Source of the DNA: a bacterium
GTDB taxonomy: Bacteria > Cyanobacteriota > Vampirovibrionia > Obscuribacterales > Obscuribacteraceae
Direction: 5' to 3'
NCBI GenBank assembly: GCA_030431355.1
Contig: JAUIJG010000240.1
Coordinates: forward strand, 1 to 8,097
Length of the DNA stretch: 8,097 nt
Made by a program: the position numbers and the translations under genes. Positions 1-6,115 of the stretch are shown here, piece after piece (position 1 is the first letter of the stretch; each line of letters starts with the position of its first letter). The notes beneath the pieces are model-generated. The model was not told where the DNA came from. It saw only the letters and a list, made by a program, of their open reading frames with translations, and did no database searches.

Positions 1-939
1 ATCGAGGGCGCCTTCTCGCATCAAGCGCTCGTGAGCAAAGGCTAAAAGATCAGGTGCCATATCATCTATATTGGACTCTAAAACTGCCACCACTTCTGAC
101 CTTACGGAAGAACCGCCGGCAGCTCTTTTACCCTCATTCATTGCACCAAGATTTGCAGAGACATCACCAAGAATAACTCGAACAACATTGGGGTGACCGG
201 CGGGGTCAAGGGTACCGGCACCGGATCCGATGGCATCTATCTTTTCGAAACAAGGAGAAGAGCCCCAACTATCGGCAACGGTACAAAGAATAGCCGCGCC
301 TGTTGGAGTAAGACATTCAAAAGGGATAGCCAGATTAGAACTGGGCGCGCCGGTCTCGGCTAGAAGATGTGCCACCGCTGGTGCCGGCACAGGAAAGAGT
401 CCATGTTCAGTCTCGATAGTCCCGGATCCAAGAGGAGGAGGGGCAACTCTAGCACTTTCTATACCTAGATTTGTGTAAGCCAGAGCAAAACCGACAATAT
501 CAACGATGGCATCCAGGGCGCCTACTTCATGGAAGTGCACTTTTTCAAGCTCTCTTCCATGCACTTTAGATTCCGCCCTGGCCAGGCTTGCGAAAATCTC
601 CAACGACAATGACTTTGCTCCGGCTTCAATTTCAGAGCGCTCTATCAAATCTCGAATCTCGGTGTAATGCCGACCATGACTGTGAGCGCCGTTATGACCA
701 TGATGGCTGTCGTGCCCATGGTGTACATGACTTGCCATGAAACATTTCACGGTTAGCTTCTGTGATTGAATTGTGCATCGTCGAACCGGCTCCAGAACCA
801 GTTCGAAACTGTCTTCTCCGATATCAAGCTTCTTCAGCTCTGTATTGATGAACTCGACATTTGCGCCGGCATCTATCAATGAAGACAGAAGCATGTCGCC
901 GGCGGCTCCAAATGAGCAATCTATGTAAACACCACGCAT
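1..939 (-). CDS. larC: LarC, nickel-pincer cofactor insertion protein (3' end beyond window)
   Basis: LarC is the CTP-dependent nickel-inserting enzyme that completes the nickel-pincer nucleotide cofactor of lactate racemase and related LarA enzymes. The visible 313 residues start with MRGVYIDCSFGAAGDM (family pattern: D-C-x-G-x-x-G-D-M). A His-rich loop follows at residues 71-91 (10 His in 21), then the hallmark HFHEVGALDAIVDI (135-148), a PPPLGSG segment (167-173) and a TPTGAA segment (211-216). The beginning of the C-terminal half, ESNIDDMAPDLL, is at about 288-299. In Lactiplantibacillus plantarum the two halves are joined by programmed frameshifting; here they are read in one continuous frame. 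The start ATG has GGAG 11 bases upstream and lies 5 bases after the stop of the preceding gene, so co-translation is likely. The C-terminal CTP-binding part is cut off by the window edge. No larA, larB or larE is visible here. Family assignment is very secure. Confidence 0.95.
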   Translation of the reverse strand, partial: MRGVYIDCSFGAAGDMLLSSLIDAGANVEFINTELKKLDIGEDSFELVLEPVRRCTIQSQKLTVKCFMASHVHHGHDSHHGHNGAHSHGRHYTEIRDLIERSEIEAGAKSLSLEIFASLARAESKVHGRELEKVHFHEVGALDAIVDIVGFALAYTNLGIESARVAPPPLGSGTIETEHGLFPVPAPAVAHLLAETGAPSSNLAIPFECLTPTGAAILCTVADSWGSSPCFEKIDAIGSGAGTLDPAGHPNVVRVILGDVSANLGAMNEGKRAAGGSSVRSEVVAVLESNIDDMAPDLLAFAHERLMREGALD

Positions 940-944
940 TTTCT

Positions 945-1577
945 CTACTTCTCCGGAATCTCTATCGGTTCAAGCATCACATCTTCAATTACTTTCAACT
1001 TTGCTTCATAAGTACCGGCAAGCTCCGGATACCTGGAATTCAGTACCACTATTTTTTTTGTGCCCGGTGTAAGGACCATCTCAAAATTACCGAAAAGACC
1101 GGTTCTGGCAGCACCACCACCATAAATTCGGGCGTTGACGTTCTTTGCATGCTCTTCACTATAAGCTTTAACAACCAGATCCCGCAAACCTTTGCCGTCA
1201 TGCACAACTCTTCCCTTTAAAAGAAATCCTCTTTTCAGGGTAACCAGAACACTGCGTTCGTCATTGCCCGGCACATCTTCAACAAGAGCCTGGGCCAGGT
1301 GACTCTTTACCGGAGCCTTTACCTCCAAAAAACAAGTTCCGCAGGGTTCGTGCTCTATTTTGAACTCCCCATGGCGATTTGTTTTTGTCCGGTGATAGAC
1401 ACTACCGTCTTTCTCCCAGAGCTCTACGCTGACATACTTAACCGGTTTGTTCTGACCATCGGTCACCCTGCCGCTGACCACCTCTTTTCCGTAAGACAAT
1501 GCCGGCGACGGCGCCAGAAAAGCGGCAACAACGACCATATACAAAATCAATCTTGAAGTTAGTCTCAAAACAACCAT
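945..1577 (-). CDS. secreted protein with two carboxypeptidase-regulatory-like (Ig-fold) domains
   Basis: This is a 210-residue protein. It has an N-terminal signal peptide: Arg5 and Arg9, a hydrophobic core at about 10-22, and a probable cleavage site after Ala-Leu-Ser at 28. The mature part shows two tandem copies of one beta-sandwich pattern. Copy 1 (about 34-116) has VSGRVTDGQNKPVKYVSVEL and then TNRHGEFKIEHEPCG. Copy 2 (about 119-207) has LKGRVVHDGKGLRDLVVKAY and then TGLFGNFEMVLTPG. This 'G-x-V...G-x-F' layout is typical of carboxypeptidase regulatory-like domains, which are usually non-catalytic binding or adhesion modules of exported proteins. No catalytic domain is present. A CGTC motif at 79-82 carries the only two cysteines of the mature protein. 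The first Met is preferred because it supplies the charged signal n-region, although its ribosome binding site is weak. It ends 5 bases before larC and probably shares its transcript. The specific function is unknown. Confidence 0.8.
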   Translation of the reverse strand: MVVLRLTSRLILYMVVVAAFLAPSPALSYGKEVVSGRVTDGQNKPVKYVSVELWEKDGSVYHRTKTNRHGEFKIEHEPCGTCFLEVKAPVKSHLAQALVEDVPGNDERSVLVTLKRGFLLKGRVVHDGKGLRDLVVKAYSEEHAKNVNARIYGGGAARTGLFGNFEMVLTPGTKKIVVLNSRYPELAGTYEAKLKVIEDVMLEPIEIPEK

Positions 1578-1636
1578 CCAATCTCACTTACAACTGTTGA
1601 GAATCTCGACTTTGTGAATTGTAATCTGTTCCCGAT

Positions 1637-1665
1637 TTGACAATCCAGCACCTGGTTCTTGTAAA
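1637..1665 (+). promoter_or_regulatory. candidate sigma70 promoter for dus
   Basis: A perfect -35 box TTGACA (1637-1642) is followed after 17 bases by TGTAAA (1660-1665), a 4/6 match to the -10 consensus. The predicted transcription start is near 1672, about 33 bases before the dus ATG. It lies in the 127-base gap between the divergent exported-protein gene and dus, the only intergenic space available to drive dus. No convincing promoter pair was found for the opposite direction. Confidence 0.5.
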
Positions 1666-1704
1666 CTTAATATCTACCGTATAAGTGTTCTATTTTCCGG
1701 ACAA

Positions 1705-2865
1705 ATGGCAATCAAGATAGGAAATCTAGAGATCCCTGGAAGGGTTTACGTGCCGCCCATGGCAGGCGTCACCGATATTGTCTACCGGGGTATTATCCGC
1801 AAAATGGACCCGGGCTGCATGCTGGCCACGGAAATGGTTTCCAGTAAAAGTCTGCAACACAAACCCCAGAGCCGCCTCATGGATCTGGCAAGTGATGAAC
1901 ATCCCATCGGCATTCAGATATTCGGTCATGAGCCGGAAGTCATGGCTGATGCTGCGGTTATAGCCCAGAAACAGGGCGCTGACTTTATCGATATCAACAT
2001 GGGCTGCCCGGTCCCCAAAATTACAAACGGAAAAGACGGTGCGGCATTAATGAAAGAGCCGGATTTGGCTTCAGAAATCGTAAAAACAGTGAACAGCGCC
2101 GTATCAATTCCTGTCACAGTTAAATTCCGGCTGGGCTGGGACGAAGAGCACAAAAATTGTGTCCAGTTCGGAGAGTTGATGGAAGAATCTGGCGCCTGTG
2201 CGGTTACAGTGCACGGCAGAACGAGAGCCCAGAGATACGCCGGAGTGGCGGATTGGACATTCATAGGTCAAGTAAAAAAAGCTCTGGGCATTCCTGTATT
2301 CGGCAACGGAGATGTGTTTGAACCGGAAGACGCCGAAAAATTACTGGAGTCCACAGGCTGCGACGGAGTAGCAGTGGCTCGTGGCACCCTGGGCAACCCA
2401 TGGCTTATTCCACGCATTACCAGATACCTGGATCACGGCAAGATGGACGACCCGCCCGATGTGGTCGAGAAACTGATCTGCGCGGTGCAGCATTCCCTGG
2501 GCTTGATTAAATACAAAGGAGTGAGAGTCGGGACCAATGAATCACGCCGACATATGACCCATTACACCAAAGGGATTCGCGGCAGCGCCCCTTTTAGAAA
2601 TCGCCTTACCCAGATTGAGAGCGCCCGGGAGGTTGTCGAAATCCTGGCGGAACTATCCTACGAAGCGGCAGGCAAAGAAGGCAGACAGCGATTCTTACTG
2701 GCGGTAGAGGATTATGATTTCAAAGATTGCGAACATCCAGGCGAAGGGAACCGCAATGGTAAAAGCAGTCTCAAGACCCCAGTCGATGGGCATCCCGTCC
2801 TTCCAGTCGCAAAACCAGATAACTCCGTGCAAGAACGGAGTTATGCACCAGCCCATAACTCCTGA
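1705..2865 (+). CDS. dus: tRNA-dihydrouridine synthase (Dus family, DusB-like) with unusual C-terminal tail
   Basis: This FMN enzyme reduces specific uridines of tRNA to dihydrouridine with NADPH in the cytoplasm. The TIM-barrel signatures are all present: PPMAGVTD (17-24), the active-site segment DINMGCPVPKITNGKDGAAL (96-115) with catalytic Cys101, VKFRLGW (139-145) with the FMN-contacting Lys140, VHGRTRAQRYAG (169-180) with His170, FGNGDV (199-204) and ARGTLGNPW (225-233). The helical tRNA-binding domain follows, to about residue 330. The overall pattern is closest to DusB, but the subfamily cannot be fixed by eye. At 386 residues it is longer than the usual 310-350. The last roughly 50 residues (after FLLAVEDYDF) are low in hydrophobic content and resemble no Dus segment I know. 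They are encoded on the strand opposite the small membrane ORF at 2695-2904. Stops in the other two forward frames at 2705 and 2715 mean that a single indel near 2700 would give a normal-length protein. The ATG has only a weak ribosome binding site (CCGGA). Confidence 0.93.
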   Translation: MAIKIGNLEIPGRVYVPPMAGVTDIVYRGIIRKMDPGCMLATEMVSSKSLQHKPQSRLMDLASDEHPIGIQIFGHEPEVMADAAVIAQKQGADFIDINMGCPVPKITNGKDGAALMKEPDLASEIVKTVNSAVSIPVTVKFRLGWDEEHKNCVQFGELMEESGACAVTVHGRTRAQRYAGVADWTFIGQVKKALGIPVFGNGDVFEPEDAEKLLESTGCDGVAVARGTLGNPWLIPRITRYLDHGKMDDPPDVVEKLICAVQHSLGLIKYKGVRVGTNESRRHMTHYTKGIRGSAPFRNRLTQIESAREVVEILAELSYEAAGKEGRQRFLLAVEDYDFKDCEHPGEGNRNGKSSLKTPVDGHPVLPVAKPDNSVQERSYAPAHNS

Positions 2866-2904
2866 CATCACGGCGAATAGCAATAGCGTCGACCAGAGGT
2901 CCAT
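2695..2904 (-). CDS. small Trp-rich protein with two membrane segments, overlapping the dus 3' end
   Basis: This 69-residue frame is not a recognised family. It encodes two hydrophobic segments, about residues 4-32 and 44-66, joined by a short polar turn (DWKDGMPIDW, 33-42). Six Trp (4, 19, 30, 34, 42, 56) and a short polar C-terminus (YRQ) look like a real small integral membrane protein rather than random antisense. Codons are plausible (many TTC, ATC, GAC, TGG, CTC). A good Shine-Dalgarno AAGGA (complement of 2913-2917) lies 8 bases before the ATG. It is antisense to the last 171 bases of dus, whose tail there looks non-conserved, which favours this strand as the selected one. It sits downstream of rpoZ in the same direction, separated by a terminator-like stem. 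A TTGACC hexamer near that stem is only a weak promoter hint. The alternative is a chance hydrophobic antisense frame. Confidence 0.55.
   Translation of the reverse strand: MDLWSTLLLFAVMSGVMGWCITPFLHGVIWFCDWKDGMPIDWGLETAFTIAVPFAWMFAIFEIIILYRQ
2819..2862. repeat. two overlapping, mutually exclusive inverted repeats
   Basis: ATAACTCCGT (2819-2828) pairs perfectly with ACGGAGTTAT (2835-2844) across a 6-base loop. The same central arm, GGAGTTATG (2837-2845), also pairs perfectly with CATAACTCC (2854-2862) across an 8-base loop. Only one hairpin can form at a time. The element lies in the last codons of dus and in the first membrane segment of the antisense small gene. No U-run follows on either strand, so neither is a standard terminator. 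The function is unknown; it could be chance within coding sequence. Confidence 0.55.
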
Positions 2905-2986
2905 TTTGCGGTTCCTTAGCCATTGACAGCAGCATAAAGCTGGAGCCTGTGGCTTTTCTATTCATCTACAGGAAAAGTTTAAAGGT

Positions 2987-3034
2987 CAAAACCCCCTTTG
3001 ACAACCCGGTTTTCACCATGCAAAGGGGATTTTG
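2987..3034 (-). terminator. terminator-like stem-loop after gmk-rpoZ, possibly bidirectional
   Basis: The arms at 2987-3000 (CAAAACCCCCTTTG) and 3021-3034 (CAAAGGGGATTTTG) are complementary over 14 positions with one exception. In the minus-strand transcript that exception becomes a U-G wobble, so rpoZ mRNA can form a full 14-bp stem with a 20-base loop. The 3' arm ends GGGGGTTTTG and continues ACCTTTAAACTTTT, a modest U-tract. It lies 50 bases past the rpoZ stop. The A-tract on the other side means it may also stop dus read-through from the plus strand. The large loop and interrupted U-run lower confidence. Confidence 0.6.
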
Positions 3035-3083
3035 AACGTTAATTAACAAAACTCTCTAAAAGGCTGAACGCAGAGAAGGAATA

Positions 3084-3296
3084 TCAATAGATTTGATAGC
3101 CGGAAGGCGAGATCAAGATGGTTCCATCTCCCTCGGCAGCAACCATCTGCAAAGCCTGGATTACAGCGTTGGTAGTCTTAGCCTGCTCTCTTGACTCGTT
3201 TTTGATTTGCTTGGCTCTTTGAGCGACTTTCAAAACCAACTCATAGCGGTTGGTGCTTTCGTCAAGAATTTGATCAAGAATATTTGTCGTGCTCAT
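3084..3296 (-). CDS. rpoZ: RNA polymerase omega subunit
   Basis: Omega binds the beta-prime C-terminus and helps fold and assemble RNA polymerase. The 70-residue protein carries the family core: NRYELVLKVAQRAKQI (16-31), matching the conserved N-R-Y-x-L-V-x-x-x-A-x-R-A-R/K-x-I block, then a polar linker and a second helix TNAVIQALQMVAAEG (42-56). The short C-terminal tail GDGTILISPSGYQIY is less standard. The length is in the normal range for short omegas (70-90). It starts 10 bases after the gmk stop; GAGGGG at the very end of gmk is a likely ribosome binding site, 13 bases from the ATG. The gmk-rpoZ order is a widespread arrangement and supports the call. The stem-loop after it is the likely end of the transcript. 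Confidence 0.92.
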   Translation of the reverse strand: MSTTNILDQILDESTNRYELVLKVAQRAKQIKNESREQAKTTNAVIQALQMVAAEGDGTILISPSGYQIY

Positions 3297-3306
3297 TTTA
3301 AAGGCG

Positions 3307-3987
3307 CTACCCCTCGCTGGACCTTATCTTAAGTCTCTCAGCATACACGATATGGGCTAAATTGCCGATAGCTTCCTCGATATTATCGTTAATAACTTCA
3401 TAATCGAATAGATGTCGACACATTATCTCTTCCCTGGCTTTATCCAAACGAAGAGCGATTCTTTCCTTGGACTCGGTCGCTCTTTTGTTCAGACGATTCT
3501 CAAGCTCTTCGTAAGAGGGCGGAGAGAGAAAAACAAGTACAGCTTCCGGACAGCTCTCTCGGACTTGCATGGCGCCCTGAACCTCGATCTCCAAAATCAC
3601 ATCGGTACCGGAGCGAATCTTTTGCTCTACCCAAAATTCCGGAGTTCCATAGTGATAGCCTGCGAACTCAGCATACTCAAGGAACTCTCCTGCTTTACGC
3701 ATATCGGCGAACTGTTCTTCGGAGCGGAAGAAGTACTCGACTCCGTCCTCTTCACCTTCCCGGCGAGGCCTGGTGGTGACTGAGACAGACTTTTCGAGAC
3801 CTGTTACCTGCTTCAGGGCACCGCCGGTCACCGTCCCCTTGCCGACTCCGGAAGGTCCGGTCACAACAATTAAAGATCCCAGCTTTTCCAACTCTTCGGA
3901 TGAAAGCAGGGAGGTTCCTCTAATTATCGATTGATCGGTCACGGAAGATCCTGGTGTACTCAGATTGCCTGTAGATTTTATGCTCAT
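3307..3987 (-). CDS. gmk: guanylate kinase
   Basis: The enzyme phosphorylates GMP (and dGMP) to GDP with ATP in the cytoplasm, feeding GTP and ppGpp pools. The P-loop GPSGVGKGT lies at 44-52. GMP-binding elements follow: SVSVTTRPRREGEEDGVEYFF (68-88; the conserved T-T-R-x-P/R-R-x-G-E block), EFAGYHYGTP (107-116) and DVILEIEVQGA (129-139). The lid and C-terminal helices include RLNKRATES and the VINDN motif at 198-202. At 226 residues it has about 15-20 extra N-terminal residues compared with the usual 205-210. The ATG at 3987 has no Shine-Dalgarno site, whereas an in-frame GTG at 3942 (residue 16) has AGGA 6 bases upstream and would give 211 residues. The true start may therefore be 3942. It is the first gene of a gmk-rpoZ pair and is divergent from rqcH. 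Function is secure; the start is not. Confidence 0.95.
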   Translation of the reverse strand: MSIKSTGNLSTPGSSVTDQSIIRGTSLLSSEELEKLGSLIVVTGPSGVGKGTVTGGALKQVTGLEKSVSVTTRPRREGEEDGVEYFFRSEEQFADMRKAGEFLEYAEFAGYHYGTPEFWVEQKIRSGTDVILEIEVQGAMQVRESCPEAVLVFLSPPSYEELENRLNKRATESKERIALRLDKAREEIMCRHLFDYEVINDNIEEAIGNLAHIVYAERLKIRSSEG

Positions 3988-4162
3988 AGCTGAAAAGAAT
4001 TTTGCCCCGGATGTAGCTCCGGTTATCGATTTGTAGAGATTACAGCTCCAATATACTCTTGATAGCCGGCAATTTCTTTATCATTTGGTCGAAAGCGTAA
4101 AGAAAATAATACAGATATTTGATAAATTCTGACTACTAATTCTAACTTCACCGGGAAATGCC
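3988..4162. other. divergent gmk/rqcH intergenic region
   Basis: These 175 A+T-rich bases separate the start codons of gmk (minus) and rqcH (plus), so promoters for both directions should lie here. Possible -10 boxes exist (complement of 4053-4058, TATATT, for gmk; AATAAT around 4107-4112 for rqcH). Neither has a properly spaced, good -35 box, so I do not assign a promoter. No RNA gene or strong hairpin was seen. Confidence 0.4.
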
Positions 4163-6061
4163 ATGCAACCATTTGACGCTCTTTCCATAAGAGCGGTGCT
4201 TCAAGAGTCGAAGCCCCTGCTTCTCAATAGAAAAGTAGATAAAGTTCATCAACTTGCCCGAGATGAAATACTGATTAATTTACGCTCTAAAGGCGGAGCC
4301 GTCAGCCTTTTCATGTCCGCTCAGTCAGTTTACGGTCGTATGTGCCTGGTCCGCATACCCAGTGGCAAAGACTCTCCGAAAGAGCCGGGGGAGAAAAGTG
4401 TTTTCGATAGGTACAAATCAAAATACGGTACCAACACCCCTCCGAATTTTTGCATCGTTCTGCGCAGACATTTAACCGGCGCTACTCTAATCGGCATTGA
4501 ACAAATTCCTGGCGAGCGCATCGTCGACTTTGTTTTCTCCTGCACCGATGAAGTGGGTGGAACATCGATAAAGGTACTGACAGCAGAGATAATGGGACGT
4601 CATAGCAATCTCATTTTCTGGGACAAAGACTCGAAAAAAATTCTTGCCGCCTCCCATGTGGTGACAAAAGAGATGAGCAGGCAGAGAGAAGTTCTACCAA
4701 ACCTCCTTTACGAAAGACCGCCCGGTCAAGACAGACCAAATATCTTCCTTCTGGAAGACAATCAAATAAAAGAAGCCCTGGCTGCTCTACATGCGCATGC
4801 AGAAAAGTCTGAAGACGTTGAAGTCGAAGTAGAGGCAGCGCCGTCAGGGAAGAAACCCAGACCAGTTGTTACTTTAGAACAATGGCTACTCACCACCTTT
4901 ACCGGACTCGGCAAACACCTCTGTGAAGAGGTAATTGCCGCCACAGGGCTCGACAACGAGATCAAAAATCTGCCAAATCAGAAAAATGCCGATGAAATTC
5001 TTCTGGAGAAAATAAAGCAGCTCAAGGATTGTGATTCTTTCGCCCCTGAGATGATGACCGATTTAAGCCGCTATTCTTTGTTGGGATGGTATGCGAAGGC
5101 AGATGCGTCAGCCTGGCAGTCCTACCCCACGGTAAATGAACTGGTGGAGAATTATTTCAGATCGCTGGAAGCGCGCGAGCACTACATGCAGTTGCGGGAA
5201 AAAATCAAATCTGAAATCAATGCCGAGGCTACTAAGTTGGAAGCGCGAAAATCGATCGCGTCATCTCATCTCAGCGATGGAGAGGAGCTTGAGAAGCTAA
5301 AAACCACAGGGGATATGATCCTCAGCAACCTGCATGAGATCCAGCCAGGACAAACCATCCTTGAACTAGACAGCTGGACAGCAGACAACGGAGGGAAAGT
5401 CGAGGTCGAGCTAAATCCAAATTTGAGCTCGGTACAAAATGCCCAGTCTTACTACCGGAAGTACGCTAAAGCGAGGGCAAGAAGAGGAGCGGCACAGAGC
5501 ACCATATCCGAGGTCGACAAACGACTTTTCATTCTCAATGACCTTTTGGCAAAAGCGGAGCAAGCCCCGGAGATAAGCGACCTACGCAGGATTAAAGATA
5601 CCCTGGCAGGAAGGAAACATCAGGAGACAAAGAAACCGGATTCCAGTAAGTCCAAGTCCCGGGGCAATAAGCCAAGGTTGGTGAGCTTGATCTCCTCAGA
5701 TGGCTGGACAATATATGTCGGTCGCAACAAGAATGAAAACGATCAACTAATAAGCAAAGTGGCCAACCCCAATGATTTATGGTTCCATGTGCTGGGTAAA
5801 GGTGGTGCCCATGTACTTGTAAGAGTAACGGCAACCAAACAAGATCCACCGAAAGCCACCATGGAAGAAGCAGCCCAGGTGGCGGCTCGTCTCTCAAAAT
5901 CCGCTGCCGGTGCAAAAGTACGGGTTATATACACCCGATGCAAGCATGTAAAAAAGGTAGACAAAAAGAAACCAGGTCTGGTGCGCTATGAAAATGAGCG
6001 GACTCTTGAAGTCGATACGGCAAAGCCGATGCCAAAACTAATGAAGAAACTCTTCAAGTAA
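4163..6061 (+). CDS. rqcH: RqcH/NFACT family ribosome quality control protein (Fbp/NEMF/Rqc2-like)
   Basis: RqcH binds obstructed 50S subunits carrying peptidyl-tRNA and recruits Ala-tRNA to add C-terminal alanine tails, which mark stalled nascent chains for proteolysis. The 632-residue protein has the full NFACT order. NFACT-N (1-190) includes PPNFCIVLRRHLTGA (93-107), IEQIPGERIVDF (112-123), AEIMGRHSNL (141-150) and LLYERPPGQ (181-189). A helix-hairpin-helix-like part is at about 235-265. Coiled-coil helices are at about 330-385 and 430-470, with the linking NLSSVQNAQSYYRKYAKAR motif (420-438). A Lys/Ser-rich linker spans 485-503, and NFACT-R (DUF814, about 506-605) contains YVGRNKNENDQL and NPNDLWFHVLGKGGAHVLVR. 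The essential Asp-Arg pair of Bacillus RqcH (97-98) is Glu118-Arg119 here. An acidic insertion (217-225) precedes the HhH part. The start ATG is preceded by CGGGA. It is probably a single-gene transcript converging on lexA. Confidence 0.94.
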   Translation: MQPFDALSIRAVLQESKPLLLNRKVDKVHQLARDEILINLRSKGGAVSLFMSAQSVYGRMCLVRIPSGKDSPKEPGEKSVFDRYKSKYGTNTPPNFCIVLRRHLTGATLIGIEQIPGERIVDFVFSCTDEVGGTSIKVLTAEIMGRHSNLIFWDKDSKKILAASHVVTKEMSRQREVLPNLLYERPPGQDRPNIFLLEDNQIKEALAALHAHAEKSEDVEVEVEAAPSGKKPRPVVTLEQWLLTTFTGLGKHLCEEVIAATGLDNEIKNLPNQKNADEILLEKIKQLKDCDSFAPEMMTDLSRYSLLGWYAKADASAWQSYPTVNELVENYFRSLEAREHYMQLREKIKSEINAEATKLEARKSIASSHLSDGEELEKLKTTGDMILSNLHEIQPGQTILELDSWTADNGGKVEVELNPNLSSVQNAQSYYRKYAKARARRGAAQSTISEVDKRLFILNDLLAKAEQAPEISDLRRIKDTLAGRKHQETKKPDSSKSKSRGNKPRLVSLISSDGWTIYVGRNKNENDQLISKVANPNDLWFHVLGKGGAHVLVRVTATKQDPPKATMEEAAQVAARLSKSAAGAKVRVIYTRCKHVKKVDKKKPGLVRYENERTLEVDTAKPMPKLMKKLFK

Positions 6062-6076
6062 GAAGATGCTATTCAG

Positions 6077-6113
6077 ACTAGAGTTCGTATAATGGACGAA
6101 TGTAGCTAGTTTT
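6077..6113 (+). terminator. weak candidate terminator between convergent rqcH and lexA
   Basis: An interrupted stem pairs ACTAG (6077-6081) with CTAGT (6106-6110) outside, and TTCGT (6084-6088) with ACGAA (6096-6100) inside. It has an asymmetric 2/5 internal loop and a 7-base apical loop, and is followed by TTT on the plus strand. It fills the 54-base gap between the two convergent stop codons, where a shared terminator is expected. It is low in G+C and imperfect. Confidence 0.35.
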
Positions 6114-6115
6114 CA

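Noticed and set aside
97..180. Possible programmed frameshift joining two larC halves, as in Lactiplantibacillus
   Set aside because: The junction region is open in a single frame from the ATG through the NIDDM motif, so no frameshift is required.
230..478. Plus-strand open frame of 82 codons
   Set aside because: It is antisense to the well-conserved larC core and has no ribosome binding site or protein-like pattern.
861..1556. Two plus-strand open frames antisense to the larC start and the exported-protein gene
   Set aside because: The encoded peptides are compositionally odd. The minus-strand genes have clear domains and a signal peptide, so these are shadows.
1926..2264. 112-codon minus-strand frame inside dus
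   Set aside because: It overlaps the catalytic core of dus, which is strongly supported; the product shows no coherent features.
2771..2965. 64-codon minus-strand frame overlapping the small membrane gene start
   Set aside because: No good ribosome binding site, and the product is not protein-like. The neighbouring frame at 2695-2904 is far more convincing.
5592..5964. Two minus-strand frames antisense to the NFACT-R domain
   Set aside because: They lie opposite highly conserved NFACT-R sequence; Pro/Trp/His-rich composition is typical of antisense translation.
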